63,742 bases of DNA, from contig CBDDRC010000049.1 of assembly GCA_965232985.1 (NCBI GenBank), positions 1-63,742 of the forward strand. Reading direction: 5' to 3'. Below, piece after piece: positions 1 through 9,413 of the stretch. The notes beneath the pieces are model-generated. The model worked only from the letters and a program-made list of their open reading frames with translations. It had not been told where the DNA came from and did no database searches. This DNA comes from JADFDG01 sp965232985 (lineage in GTDB: Bacteria; Pseudomonadota; Gammaproteobacteria; Pseudomonadales; JADFDG01). Every line of letters begins with the position of its first letter. Within the stretch, counting starts at the first letter, position 1. The position numbers and the translations under genes are program-made.

Positions 1-1
1 C

Positions 2-1192
2 TCATTCGACGTGATCATCCTCGGTGGCGGCGCCTCCGGCCTGATGTGCGCCCTGCACGCCGGCCGGCGCGGACGGCGCGTGCTGGTACTTGAACGCAGC
101 AACAAGGTTGGCAAGAAGATCCTCATGTCCGGCGGCGGCCGCTGCAATTTCATGAACCTCGTCGTTACTCCGGAAAATTTCCTGTCGGAAAATCCGCACT
201 TCTGCATTTCTGCGCTGCACCGCTACACCCAGTGGGATTTCCTCGCCCTGGTTGAAAACCACCGCATCGCCTGGCATGAACACAAGCACGGCCAACTGTT
301 CTGCGACGATTCCGCGAAGAACATCCTCGACATGCTGCTCGCCGAGTGCGAGCAGGCCGGCGTCAGTATCCGAACGCACTGCGACATCACCGGGGTGCAT
401 GCCGTCGCGAACGACAGCTCCCGTTTTCAACTTGACACCAGCCTCGGCAGTTTCAAGGCCTGGTCGCTGGTCGTGGCAACCGGCGGGCTTTCCATTCCCA
501 GCATGGGCGCCAGCGGGTTTGGTTACGAATTGGCCCGGCAGTTCGGCCATGCCGTGCTGCCCACCCGGGCAGGCCTGGTCCCTTTCATGTTCAGCGACGG
601 CTTCAAATCCATTTCCGCAAGACTTGCCGGCATTGCGCATGAGGCCAGCGTCAGCAATGCGCGCGCCGCCTGCACCGAAAGCATTCTCTTCACTCACCGC
701 GGCCTGTCCGGGCCGGCCGTGCTGCAGATTTCCAGCTACTGGCAGCCCGGCGAGGCCGTGCAGGTAAATCTGTTTCCCGGCGAAGACATGAATGCCTGGT
801 TGCGCGCGCGCAAAACCTCGCAACCGCGCACACTGCTGCGCACGGCACTGGGCGAGCGCATGGCGAAAAAACTGGTAGAAGAGTTGCAGGTGCTGCTCTG
901 GCCAGCGCATGGCGAAACCGCGCTGGCGGAAATTCCGGATGCCGTACTTGCGCGGATTGCGGAAGGCCTTGGCAACTGGACACTGCGGCCGGCCAGTACC
1001 GAGGGCTACCGCACTGCCGAGGTTACGCTGGGCGGCGTCGACACCAACGAGTTGTCATCGCGCACCATGGAAAGCAAAAAACAGCCGGGGCTTTTTTTCA
1101 TTGGCGAGGTGGTGGATGTCACCGGCCATCTCGGTGGCTTCAATTTCCAGTGGGCCTGGTCTTCGGGCTGGGCTGCCGCGCAGGTTGCCTGA
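2..1192 (+). CDS. HI0933/YhiN-family FAD-dependent oxidoreductase, 5' end cut by window edge
   Basis: This is a flavoprotein of the HI0933/YhiN (BaiN-like) family, whose cellular substrate is mostly unknown. The reading frame is open from the first bases of the window. The codons before the first possible GTG (position 11) already encode S-F-D ahead of the dinucleotide-binding strand, so the true start lies upstream. A Rossmann motif GGGASGL lies at the very N-terminus, followed by GGGRCNF, and the C-terminal family signature GGFNFQWAWSSG ends the protein. About 396 residues are visible, near the usual family length, so only a few residues are missing. It converges on cysQ, with only 11 bases between the two stops. 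Family assignment is firm; function is not. Confidence 0.88.
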   Translation, partial: SFDVIILGGGASGLMCALHAGRRGRRVLVLERSNKVGKKILMSGGGRCNFMNLVVTPENFLSENPHFCISALHRYTQWDFLALVENHRIAWHEHKHGQLFCDDSAKNILDMLLAECEQAGVSIRTHCDITGVHAVANDSSRFQLDTSLGSFKAWSLVVATGGLSIPSMGASGFGYELARQFGHAVLPTRAGLVPFMFSDGFKSISARLAGIAHEASVSNARAACTESILFTHRGLSGPAVLQISSYWQPGEAVQVNLFPGEDMNAWLRARKTSQPRTLLRTALGERMAKKLVEELQVLLWPAHGETALAEIPDAVLARIAEGLGNWTLRPASTEGYRTAEVTLGGVDTNELSSRTMESKKQPGLFFIGEVVDVTGHLGGFNFQWAWSSGWAAAQVA

Positions 1193-1203
1193 ATAGTCGC
1201 CGA

Positions 1204-2073
1204 TTACTGCTGATTGAAATCAGCCAGCCAGCGCCAGGATGCGACGGCATCGCCGAAGGCGTGAAAATCGGGATTAAGCAACGACGCTTTGCTGTTGTAG
1301 CGCAACGGCAACAAGTCCGGGCCCACCAAATGCCCGCCGGCGGCTTCAAGCACGGCTTGCGCAGCAGCGGTATCCCACTCGCTGGTCGGCCCGAGCCGCG
1401 GATAGAAGTCGGCCTCGCCTTCGGCCACCCGGCAGATTTTCAGCGAACTGCTCATGTTGGCAAGTGCATAAGGGCCGAGCTTGCGCTCAAGCTGCGCCAG
1501 CAGTGCCGGCAGGCGCTCGCCGCCATGGCGGCGACTGGCGACGACCGTCACCGGCGCGGCGCGCGCTTTTGCCGCGGCCAGGGTGCGGACGTGAATCGGC
1601 GTGCGCCCGGCGCTGTCGGCGCGGAAAGCAATCGCACTGCCAGCACCACTATGCACACCCTGCATGCCCGCATACGTGACGGCGGTGGTCGGCACATACA
1701 CCACACCCAGCACCGGCACGCCCTGTTCAATCAAGGCGATATTCACCGTGAACTCGCCGCTCTTCGCAACGAATTCCTTGGTGCCATCGAGCGGATCAAC
1801 CAGCCAGTAATGCGGCCAGTGCTGCCGCACTGCCCAGGGCAGCTGTTCGCCTGATTCTTCCGACAGCACCGGCACGCCGGGCGTGAGCACCGCCAGCGAC
1901 GCCTCGATGATGCGGTGCGCAGCGAGGTCGGCCTCGGTGAGTGGCGACGCGTCGGCCTTGTCGGTGACGGCAAAACCTTCCGGGCGGTGATAGACGATAA
2001 GTATCGCGTCCCCCGCCTGCCTGGCGATGGCAATGACCGGTTCAAGCAGCGCCGGCAACGGTAATTCGCGCAT
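1204..2073 (-). CDS. cysQ: 3'(2'),5'-bisphosphate nucleotidase CysQ
   Basis: CysQ removes the 3' phosphate from adenosine 3',5'-bisphosphate (PAP), a by-product of sulfate assimilation and sulfotransferase reactions; family members act in the cytoplasm or at the inner membrane. The 289-residue product has the inositol-monophosphatase-fold metal motifs: SEESGEQ (first acidic loop), DPLDGTKEF (metal-binding Asp-Pro-x-Asp-Gly-Thr) and SEWDTAAAQ near the C-terminus. I chose the ATG at 2073, which gives the normal N-terminus MRELPLP; a longer frame upstream would run into the divergent yrfG gene. The pair is divergent with a 50-base gap. PAP recycling is relevant here because a sulfotransferase-like domain is encoded at 57259-61662, but no direct link is shown. 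Confidence 0.93.
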   Translation of the reverse strand: MRELPLPALLEPVIAIARQAGDAILIVYHRPEGFAVTDKADASPLTEADLAAHRIIEASLAVLTPGVPVLSEESGEQLPWAVRQHWPHYWLVDPLDGTKEFVAKSGEFTVNIALIEQGVPVLGVVYVPTTAVTYAGMQGVHSGAGSAIAFRADSAGRTPIHVRTLAAAKARAAPVTVVASRRHGGERLPALLAQLERKLGPYALANMSSSLKICRVAEGEADFYPRLGPTSEWDTAAAQAVLEAAGGHLVGPDLLPLRYNSKASLLNPDFHAFGDAVASWRWLADFNQQ

Positions 2074-2123
2074 GGATAAATTCTCTTGCGCCGTTGGCGG
2101 CGCTGTTTTTCGAGGACATACTG

Positions 2124-2837
2124 ATGCATCTGCAACTTGAAGCCGGCAGCGTCCCCGATATGCCCTCACTGGTCAACTGGAATGAAGTCCACACCGTGCT
2201 GCTCGACATGGACGGTACACTCCTTGACCTGTATTTCGACAACTACTTCTGGCAGCACTTCGTCACCGAGCGCTACGCCATCCAGCGCAATACCTCGTTT
2301 GCGGCGGCCGAAATCTTCCTCAAGGAACGCTTTGGCCGCGAACACGGCACCTTGAACTGGTACAGCGTCGACTATTGGTCCGCTGAGCTGGGCCTCGACA
2401 TCGCCGCAATGAAATACGAAATTCGCCACCTGATCCGCCCGCGCGATACCACCATCGCCTTCCTCGATGCACTCAAACGTCACCATGCCCAGGTGCTGCT
2501 CGTCACCAACGCGCACCGGCGCAGCCTTGAGTTGAAAATGGAGGAAACCGGGCTCGGCGAGTACTTCGACACCATCATCTGCTCACACGAACTGCACAAG
2601 CCGAAGGAAGACCCGGCGTTCTGGGCGGCGCTCGCACGGGAACATCCGTTCGAGGCAGCGCGCACACTGCTGATCGACGACAGCCTCAGCGTGTTGCATT
2701 CAGCGCAGCAGCATGGCATCCGCTGGTTGCTGTCGATCGCCAAACCGGATTCGCAGGGGCACGAGCGCGACACCGCGCCATTTCACGCGCTGCATTCTTT
2801 CGACGACATCATGCCGATCCCGGCGGTGCGCGGATGA
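2124..2837 (+). CDS. yrfG: HAD-superfamily GMP/IMP nucleotidase YrfG
   Basis: A 237-residue HAD phosphatase closely resembling E. coli YrfG, a purine nucleotidase active on GMP and IMP. All four HAD motifs are visible: LLDMDGTLLDL (nucleophile Asp), LVTNAHRR, the Lys in HKPKEDPAFW, and LLIDDSLSVL. The N-terminal family signature DLYFDNYFW follows motif I. The ATG at 2124 is preferred because GAGGA lies seven bases upstream; an ATG at 2160 is the alternative. Its stop overlaps the hslR start as ATGA, so the two are probably translationally coupled. The order yrfG-hslR-hslO-pckA matches E. coli, which supports orthology. Confidence 0.9.
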   Translation: MHLQLEAGSVPDMPSLVNWNEVHTVLLDMDGTLLDLYFDNYFWQHFVTERYAIQRNTSFAAAEIFLKERFGREHGTLNWYSVDYWSAELGLDIAAMKYEIRHLIRPRDTTIAFLDALKRHHAQVLLVTNAHRRSLELKMEETGLGEYFDTIICSHELHKPKEDPAFWAALAREHPFEAARTLLIDDSLSVLHSAQQHGIRWLLSIAKPDSQGHERDTAPFHALHSFDDIMPIPAVRG

Positions 2838-3235
2838 AAACCGACCCAACCGGCGAGCGCACCCGCCTCGACAAATGGCTGTGGGCGGCGCGCTTTTTCA
2901 AGACCCGTTCGCTGGCGCAGGAAGCCGTCGACGGTGGCCGCGTGCATTATGAAGGCCAGCGCGCGAAATCCTCGCGCGACGTGCAGATCGACGCGCGCAT
3001 CACCATCACTATCGGCCACGACACCCGCGAGGTGATCGTCACCGGGCTGGCCGGCAAGCGCGGCAATGCCAAAGAAGCCGCCTTGCTTTATGTCGAAACG
3101 CCAGCGAGCATCGCTGCCCGCACGCAGGCCGCCGTGCAGCGGCGCGCGACTGCCGCATCGAATCCGGTGCCGGATCATCGCCCGGACAAGAAGGAGCGAC
3201 GGCAGATTCATCGTTTTCGCGAGAACAACTCCTGA
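2834..3235 (+). CDS. hslR: Heat shock protein 15 (S4-domain ribosome-rescue factor)
   Basis: Hsp15 binds free 50S subunits carrying nascent chains (stalled, aborted translation) and helps recycle them. The 133-residue protein opens with an S4 RNA-binding domain (RLDKWLWAARFFKTRSLAQ, then GGRVHYEG, residues about 9-65) and ends in a strongly basic tail (RPDKKERRQIHRF), the standard Hsp15 layout and length. The start overlaps the yrfG stop by four bases. Five bases separate it from hslO, so yrfG, hslR and hslO very likely form one heat-shock-linked operon. No separate promoter was recognised. Confidence 0.93.
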   Translation: MKTDPTGERTRLDKWLWAARFFKTRSLAQEAVDGGRVHYEGQRAKSSRDVQIDARITITIGHDTREVIVTGLAGKRGNAKEAALLYVETPASIAARTQAAVQRRATAASNPVPDHRPDKKERRQIHRFRENNS

Positions 3236-3240
3236 CGGCC

Positions 3241-4095
3241 ATGACCAGCACCGACTACCGCACGAAATTTCTGTTCGAAGGCCTCGCCATTCGCGGCGAG
3301 ATCGTGCGCCTCGAAGCAACCGTGCAGACCGTGCTCGCCAAACACGCCTATCCCTTGCCGGTGCAGGCGCTGCTCGGCGAGGCCCTGGTGGCCGCCGCCT
3401 TGCTCGCCGGCACAATCAAGTTCGACGGGCTGCTGGTGCTGCAGGCCAAGGGTGAGGGCCCACTCACGCTGCTGATGGCCGAGTGCTCGCACAGCGGCAA
3501 GCTGCGCGCCATTGCCCGCTACGAGGGCGACGTGCCGGACGCGCCGCTGGTGCACCTGCTCGGCGGCGGCATGAGCCACCTCGCCATCACCATCGACCCC
3601 GCGCAGGGCACCCGCTACCAGGGGATCGTCCCGCTGGACGGCCTGTCGCTGGCCGAATGTGTCGAGCATTACTTCCGCCAATCCGAACAACTGGGCACGC
3701 GGCTGTGGCTGATCGCGGGCCAAGGCCGGGCGGCGGGCCTGTTGCTGCAGGAGCTGCCCGCCGCCGCCGGCAATGTTCCCGATGCGGATGCCTGGAACCG
3801 CCTGTGCCGGCTCACCGACACCCTGACCGGCGCGGAGCTGCTGTCGTTGCCGGCCGAAACCCTGCTCAATCGCCTCTTTCATCAGGAAGATGTGCGCCTG
3901 TTCGACGCAGAAAGCCTGGAGTTCGCGTGCAGTTGCAGCCTGGAGCGCACCCGGAACGCGTTGCGCTCCCTTGGCGGCGCCGAACTGCACTCAATCCTCG
4001 CCGAGCAGGGCCGGATCGAGACCACCTGCCAGTTCTGCAACGAGCGGCGAACGTTCGATGCCATTGATGTCGAAACCCTGATCCGGGGCGACTGA
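3241..4095 (+). CDS. hslO: Redox-regulated chaperone Hsp33
   Basis: Hsp33 is a cytosolic holdase that becomes active when oxidants (with unfolding stress) release zinc from four C-terminal cysteines. The 284-residue product has them: a CxC pair in FACSCSLERT (about residues 230 and 232) and a CxxC pair in CQFC (about 263 and 266). The N-terminal domain contains the family block VQALLGEALVAAALLAGTIK. Length matches the family. It is the third gene of the yrfG-hslR-hslO unit. A 99-base spacer, perhaps with a promoter, separates it from pckA. Confidence 0.95.
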   Translation: MTSTDYRTKFLFEGLAIRGEIVRLEATVQTVLAKHAYPLPVQALLGEALVAAALLAGTIKFDGLLVLQAKGEGPLTLLMAECSHSGKLRAIARYEGDVPDAPLVHLLGGGMSHLAITIDPAQGTRYQGIVPLDGLSLAECVEHYFRQSEQLGTRLWLIAGQGRAAGLLLQELPAAAGNVPDADAWNRLCRLTDTLTGAELLSLPAETLLNRLFHQEDVRLFDAESLEFACSCSLERTRNALRSLGGAELHSILAEQGRIETTCQFCNERRTFDAIDVETLIRGD

Positions 4096-4128
4096 CCGAT
4101 AAATCCCCGCCAGACCCACCAACCGTCC

Positions 4129-4158
4129 TTACGCGCCCGGCCCGGTTTCGGTAATAAT
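4129..4158 (+). promoter_or_regulatory. Possible pckA promoter
   Basis: In the 99-base gap before pckA there is an AATAAT box (4153-4158) matching five of six positions of the sigma-70 -10 consensus. The -35 candidate TTACGC (4129-4134, 18-base spacer) is poor. This suggests a weak or activator-dependent promoter, but it was identified by eye only. Confidence 0.3.
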
Positions 4159-4194
4159 CGCGGGCTCCCGCTACATGCCCCGTCTTCGAGAACT

Positions 4195-5739
<1,545 letters not shown>

Positions 5740-5760
5740 CGGGCGCCACCGATAACAATA

Positions 5761-5796
5761 AAAAAGGTCGTGCCGGTTGCCCGGCACGACCTTTTT
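5761..5796. terminator. Bidirectional intrinsic terminator between pckA and ompA-like gene
   Basis: A perfect 16-bp inverted repeat (5761-5776 and 5781-5796) flanks a four-base loop TTGC. The stem has a GC-rich core and ends in five A and five T, so each strand shows a hairpin followed by a U tract. It sits between two convergent genes and can serve both. Confidence 0.92.
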
Positions 5797-5808
5797 CTGC
5801 TGCCGCAA

Positions 5809-6561
5809 TTACTGCTGAACTTTCTCGACAATCTGGCTGACAACACCTTCAACGCGGCGGTTGGCGGTGCGGCCGTCCGGCGTGCCGTTGTCGGCGATCG
5901 GCTGATCCGGGCCATAGCCTTTCGCGCTCACCCGGTCACCGGCGATGTTGAACTTCTCGATCAGGGTTTTGCGCACGGCCTCAGCGCGCACCTGCGACAA
6001 CTTGCGGTTGGTGGCAGCAGCACCCGTGTTGTCCGTATGGCCGCCGACTTCGACCGAGGTTTGCGGATACTGGTTCATGAAATCGGCCAGCTTCTGGATC
6101 TCGGCGTTACCGGCGGCATCAATGCGCGAGGAGCCGGTCGGAAACTTGATGTTGATGGCGATCGTCACTGTTTCTTTCAGAACCAGATAGCAACCCGCCT
6201 CATCGACCTTGGCGCCCCGCTTCGAATCCGGGCAGTTGTCATTGGCATCGACCACGCCGTCGCCGTCGGTATCGACCGGGGCGGCGACAACCGGAGCGGG
6301 AGCAGGAGCTGCTGCGGGAGCAGGGGCCGCTACAACAGCCGCAACCGGCGGCGGCGCCGCTTTCTTGGGAGCGGCAACCGGCTTCGGCTCACAGCCCATC
6401 TTGGCCTGGTCCTGCGTGATGGTGCCGGTCTGCCAGCACTCGCCGTAGCTGTTGTGCCAGATTTTGCTATCCGTGTTGTCACCCCAATAACCCGCCGGAG
6501 CTTCGTGGGCGGCAGCGGCGACAGATATGGTCAACAGGGCTGCGGTGAAGATGATACGCAT
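5809..6561 (-). CDS. OmpA-family C-terminal (peptidoglycan-binding) protein without beta-barrel
   Basis: The 250-residue product has a signal peptide (about residues 1-19, ending AAAA), then a short Cys-containing block (KIWHNSYGECWQTG) like that of RmpM-type proteins. A long Ala/Pro linker follows, then a calcium-binding thrombospondin type 3-like segment (DTDGDGVVDANDNCPDS), and finally an OmpA C-terminal domain (residues about 135-245) with NRKLSQVRAEAV and GHTDNTG. The region where OmpA has its barrel is missing, so it is probably a periplasmic protein that binds peptidoglycan and a partner in the outer membrane. The start at 6561 has AGGAGAG nine to ten bases upstream. No partner is nearby. 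Confidence 0.85.
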   Translation of the reverse strand: MRIIFTAALLTISVAAAAHEAPAGYWGDNTDSKIWHNSYGECWQTGTITQDQAKMGCEPKPVAAPKKAAPPPVAAVVAAPAPAAAPAPAPVVAAPVDTDGDGVVDANDNCPDSKRGAKVDEAGCYLVLKETVTIAINIKFPTGSSRIDAAGNAEIQKLADFMNQYPQTSVEVGGHTDNTGAAATNRKLSQVRAEAVRKTLIEKFNIAGDRVSAKGYGPDQPIADNGTPDGRTANRRVEGVVSQIVEKVQQ

Positions 6562-6598
6562 GATGTGTCTCTCCTGAGAATGGGCTGGCACTTTTGGC

Positions 6599-6628
6599 AT
6601 AAAAAGCGGGCAAACCGTAGCACAGCAA
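6599..6628 (-). promoter_or_regulatory. Possible promoter of the ompA-like gene
   Basis: On the minus strand TTGCTG (6628-6623) and TTTTAT (6604-6599) are separated by 18 bases, about 40 bases upstream of the start codon. Each box matches only part of the consensus, so this is tentative. Confidence 0.33.
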
Positions 6629-6722
6629 CATACGCTCTACCACCCGACGCGCGGCCCCTGATGACGTATCCTCTGCCACCTTATGTATTGAGCGCCCGCA
6701 ATAGCCGGCGACGCGACGACGA

Positions 6723-7607
6723 ATGGCAGCCATGAATGCAGTCACCGAACGTGCGGGCTTTGCCTATGCCGCGATTGTAATCGCGCTGTGGTCCGGCTTC
6801 GTACTGGTCAGCCGCATCGGCGGCACCAGCGAGTTGTCGCCGCTTGATATCACCGCACTGCGTTTCGGCACGGCCGCGTTGGTGCTGTTGCCCGCCTGGC
6901 TGTTCTGGAAACGCGTGCCGCTGTTCAACCTGCGCATGCTTGCCCTCGCGCTGATCGGCGGCATTGGCTACTCGCTGAGTGTCTATGCGGGCTTTCATTA
7001 CGCACCGGGTGCGCACGGCGCGTTGTTGGTGTCCGGTCTGCTGCCGTTCATGCTGGCACTGTTCGTCTGGTTGTTGCTCGGCGAAACACCGCGCCGACAA
7101 CTCCAATACGGATTGTTGCTGATCGCCGCTGGCGTCGGTTGCCTGGCATTCGACACTTTTTTGCGCGGCGGGGAGCACGGCGGCAGCATTGCGCTCGGCG
7201 ATGCCTTGTTGGTCACCGCATCGCTGTGCTGGGCGCTGTATACGGTTCTGATTCGTCGTTGGGGTTACCCGCCCTGGGAGACGACCATCGGCGTCGCGTT
7301 GCTGGCCGGGTTGTTGTACCTGCCGGTGTATGTGTTGCTGTTGCCGTCATCCCTGGCGCAGGCGCCGATGATGACGCTGCTGTTGCAAGCCGTTTATCAA
7401 GGCATTTTCGTCGTCATTGTGGCGATGGTGCTGTATATGCAGGCGCTGGTGCGACTCGGGCCGGCGCGCCTTGGCGCGATGATGGCGATGGTACCGGCGA
7501 TTGCCGGTACTGGCGTGTCGCTGGTACTCGACGAACCGCTCACGGTGTGGCTTATCGCCGGCCTGCTGCTCACCAGCAGCGGCGCGTGGGTCGGCGTGCG
7601 CAAGTAG
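6723..7607 (+). CDS. DMT-superfamily permease (EamA domain)
   Basis: A 294-residue inner-membrane protein with about ten hydrophobic segments, organised as two EamA repeats (first about residues 10-140, second about 155-290). Typical DMT features are FGTAALVLLPAW after the first helices, VSGLLPFMLALFVWLLLGE at the end of repeat one, and MAMVPAIAGTGVSLVLDEPLT in repeat two. Family members export amino acids or other small metabolites; nothing here fixes the substrate. The start may be the ATG at 6723 or at 6732; neither has a strong Shine-Dalgarno. It stands alone, divergent from the ompA-like gene, with a 160-base intergenic region. Confidence 0.82.
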   Translation: MAAMNAVTERAGFAYAAIVIALWSGFVLVSRIGGTSELSPLDITALRFGTAALVLLPAWLFWKRVPLFNLRMLALALIGGIGYSLSVYAGFHYAPGAHGALLVSGLLPFMLALFVWLLLGETPRRQLQYGLLLIAAGVGCLAFDTFLRGGEHGGSIALGDALLVTASLCWALYTVLIRRWGYPPWETTIGVALLAGLLYLPVYVLLLPSSLAQAPMMTLLLQAVYQGIFVVIVAMVLYMQALVRLGPARLGAMMAMVPAIAGTGVSLVLDEPLTVWLIAGLLLTSSGAWVGVRK

Positions 7608-7646
7608 GTAACGTTTCAATCAACAACAACTTTGTGAGCTGAATAA

Positions 7647-8345
7647 ATGAACGAACAGGTATACGCACTCGACGACGACGAACTCGACCAGCTCGACGAA
7701 TTGCTGGAAAAATACACCACCCGCGAAGAAAGCTACGATGTCGAGCAGCTCGACGGATTTTTCGCGGCGCTGGCAATCGGCCCGCTGGCGGTGCCACCGT
7801 CGCGCTACCTGCCGGTTATTCAGGGTGAAGGCGAACGGCAGTTTGATACGCCGGCGCAGATGCAGGATTTTCTGGTTCTGCTCACCCGCCACGCCAACGC
7901 CGTATCTCGCAATCTGCTCAATACGAAAAAGAAAACCACGGATTACATCCCGGTAGTATTCCCGGACGATGTTTATGAGACGCCCGCCGACGCAATCAAG
8001 TATCTCGGCATGAAATGGACGCTCGGCTTCATTGAAGGGATGCAGATGTACGAAGACGCGTGGGACGCCGCCGCAACCGCAAGCCCAGCGCTCGAGCATC
8101 TCGAAATGCTGATCACTTCGCTGATGCTGAATGAGGAAGCCGACCAGCCACCGCTAACCCTCGACGAGCGCCTCAACGTATTTGCCGAAATCCCGCTGGC
8201 ACTGAAACATGCGGCGGGCGCATTTGAAGAAGCCCGTCGCGAGGCGATGAAAGCGAAAAGTATTGTGCGCGCGGAAAAGGTCGGTCGTAATGAGCCGTGC
8301 CCCTGTGGCTCGGGGAAAAAACACAAACAGTGCTGCGGGAAATAG
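7647..8345 (+). CDS. UPF0149 (YecA-like) protein with C-terminal SEC-C zinc motif
   Basis: A 232-residue protein with the UPF0149 helical domain (VEQLDGFFAALAIGP at residues about 32-46 is its hallmark) and a C-terminal SEC-C metal-binding tail, VGRNEPCPCGSGKKHKQCC. The SEC-C motif is the zinc ribbon that binds SecB and ribosomes in SecA; E. coli YecA has the same layout and has been linked to ribosome and SecA-like binding. A role near nascent chains is plausible but is inference. The N-terminus is very acidic (LDDDELDQLDELLE). It is convergent with the AI-2E family gene, three bases away. Confidence 0.85.
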   Translation: MNEQVYALDDDELDQLDELLEKYTTREESYDVEQLDGFFAALAIGPLAVPPSRYLPVIQGEGERQFDTPAQMQDFLVLLTRHANAVSRNLLNTKKKTTDYIPVVFPDDVYETPADAIKYLGMKWTLGFIEGMQMYEDAWDAAATASPALEHLEMLITSLMLNEEADQPPLTLDERLNVFAEIPLALKHAAGAFEEARREAMKAKSIVRAEKVGRNEPCPCGSGKKHKQCCGK

Positions 8346-8348
8346 GAT

Positions 8349-9413
8349 TTACACCGGCGCGTCCGGGCCTTCCAGCCATTCGCGCCACACGGCAAGCGCC
8401 ACGGCGAGCACTACCGGGCCAATGAACAGGCCCACCGCACCAAAGGCAGCGAGCCCGCCGAGCACACCGAAGATCACAATGATGAACGGAATTTGCGTCG
8501 CGTTGCTGATGACCAGCGGCCGGATGAAATTATCGATCCAGCTCACCAGAAAAGTGCCCCATGCAGCGAGCCCGACACCGCCCCAGAAATCGCCGTTGAT
8601 TGCCATCCATACCGCAACACTGCCCCACGCGAACGGCGTGCCGAACGGGATCATCGCCACCAGCATCGTCACCGCCGCGAGAAACAGCGGGCTGGGCGCC
8701 CCGAAAATCCAGTAGCCGATGCCGGCCAGTACGCCCTGCGCAACCGCCGTAATCACGATGCCGTAAACCACGGCGCGCGTAGTGGCACCCGCAGCATCAA
8801 TGTAGTCGCGCTCGCGATTACCAACCAGCAGACGCATACCGGCAGTGACCTGTGCCAACAGTGCCTCGCCGTCACGGTAGATGAAGAAGGCCGTCAGCAG
8901 CGCGAAGCCGAGTTTCGCAAGATTTTTGCCGACGCCGCCGACGAGCGCAGTGATCTCCTGGCGCCACACACCGACCAGGCGCGCGGACTCGAGACGCAGC
9001 GCGTCGGGACTGCTGCCCAGGCGCTGCACAATCCGCTCGATCTCCTCGCCAATTACCGGCAGTTTTTGCACTTGTTCCGGCAACACCAGTGCGCCGCCGG
9101 CAAGTTTGCTGCCCAGCGCCTGGTAAAGGCTCACCAGTTCACCTTCAAGCAACAGCACCAGCCAGGCGAGCGGCAGTACCAACGCAGTGGCCAGCAATAC
9201 GGTCATCAGCAACGCTGCCAGATTGGGGCGTTCGCCCAGCTGCGCGCGCAGCCGCAAATACAGCGGCCAGGTGACGTAGCAAAGGATCAAGGCCCAGGCA
9301 ATTGAGGCAAGAAATGGCTGGACGATGCGAAAGGCGAGCACAACAAGCCCGAGCAGCAGCACGCCAAGCAGCGCACGTTTTGGCAGGGTTGATATGGCCA
9401 TCATTTTTTTCAC
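8349..9413 (-). CDS. AI-2E family (PerM/YdiK-like) inner-membrane transporter
   Basis: A 354-residue membrane protein with paired N-terminal helices (residues about 15-90), a cytoplasmic or periplasmic helical loop (about 100-155), and a C-terminal membrane half that contains the family block FLAAVTMLVAMIPFGTPFAWG and the pattern FGVLGGLAAFGAVGLFIGPVVLA. Members of this family have been proposed to export AI-2 or act as Na+/H+ antiporters; substrate is unknown here. Its start overlaps the stop of the WS/DGAT gene by four bases (ATGA), so it is probably the last gene of the lipid operon. A second ATG at 9404 is possible. Confidence 0.88.
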   Translation of the reverse strand: MKKMMAISTLPKRALLGVLLLGLVVLAFRIVQPFLASIAWALILCYVTWPLYLRLRAQLGERPNLAALLMTVLLATALVLPLAWLVLLLEGELVSLYQALGSKLAGGALVLPEQVQKLPVIGEEIERIVQRLGSSPDALRLESARLVGVWRQEITALVGGVGKNLAKLGFALLTAFFIYRDGEALLAQVTAGMRLLVGNRERDYIDAAGATTRAVVYGIVITAVAQGVLAGIGYWIFGAPSPLFLAAVTMLVAMIPFGTPFAWGSVAVWMAINGDFWGGVGLAAWGTFLVSWIDNFIRPLVISNATQIPFIIVIFGVLGGLAAFGAVGLFIGPVVLAVALAVWREWLEGPDAPV

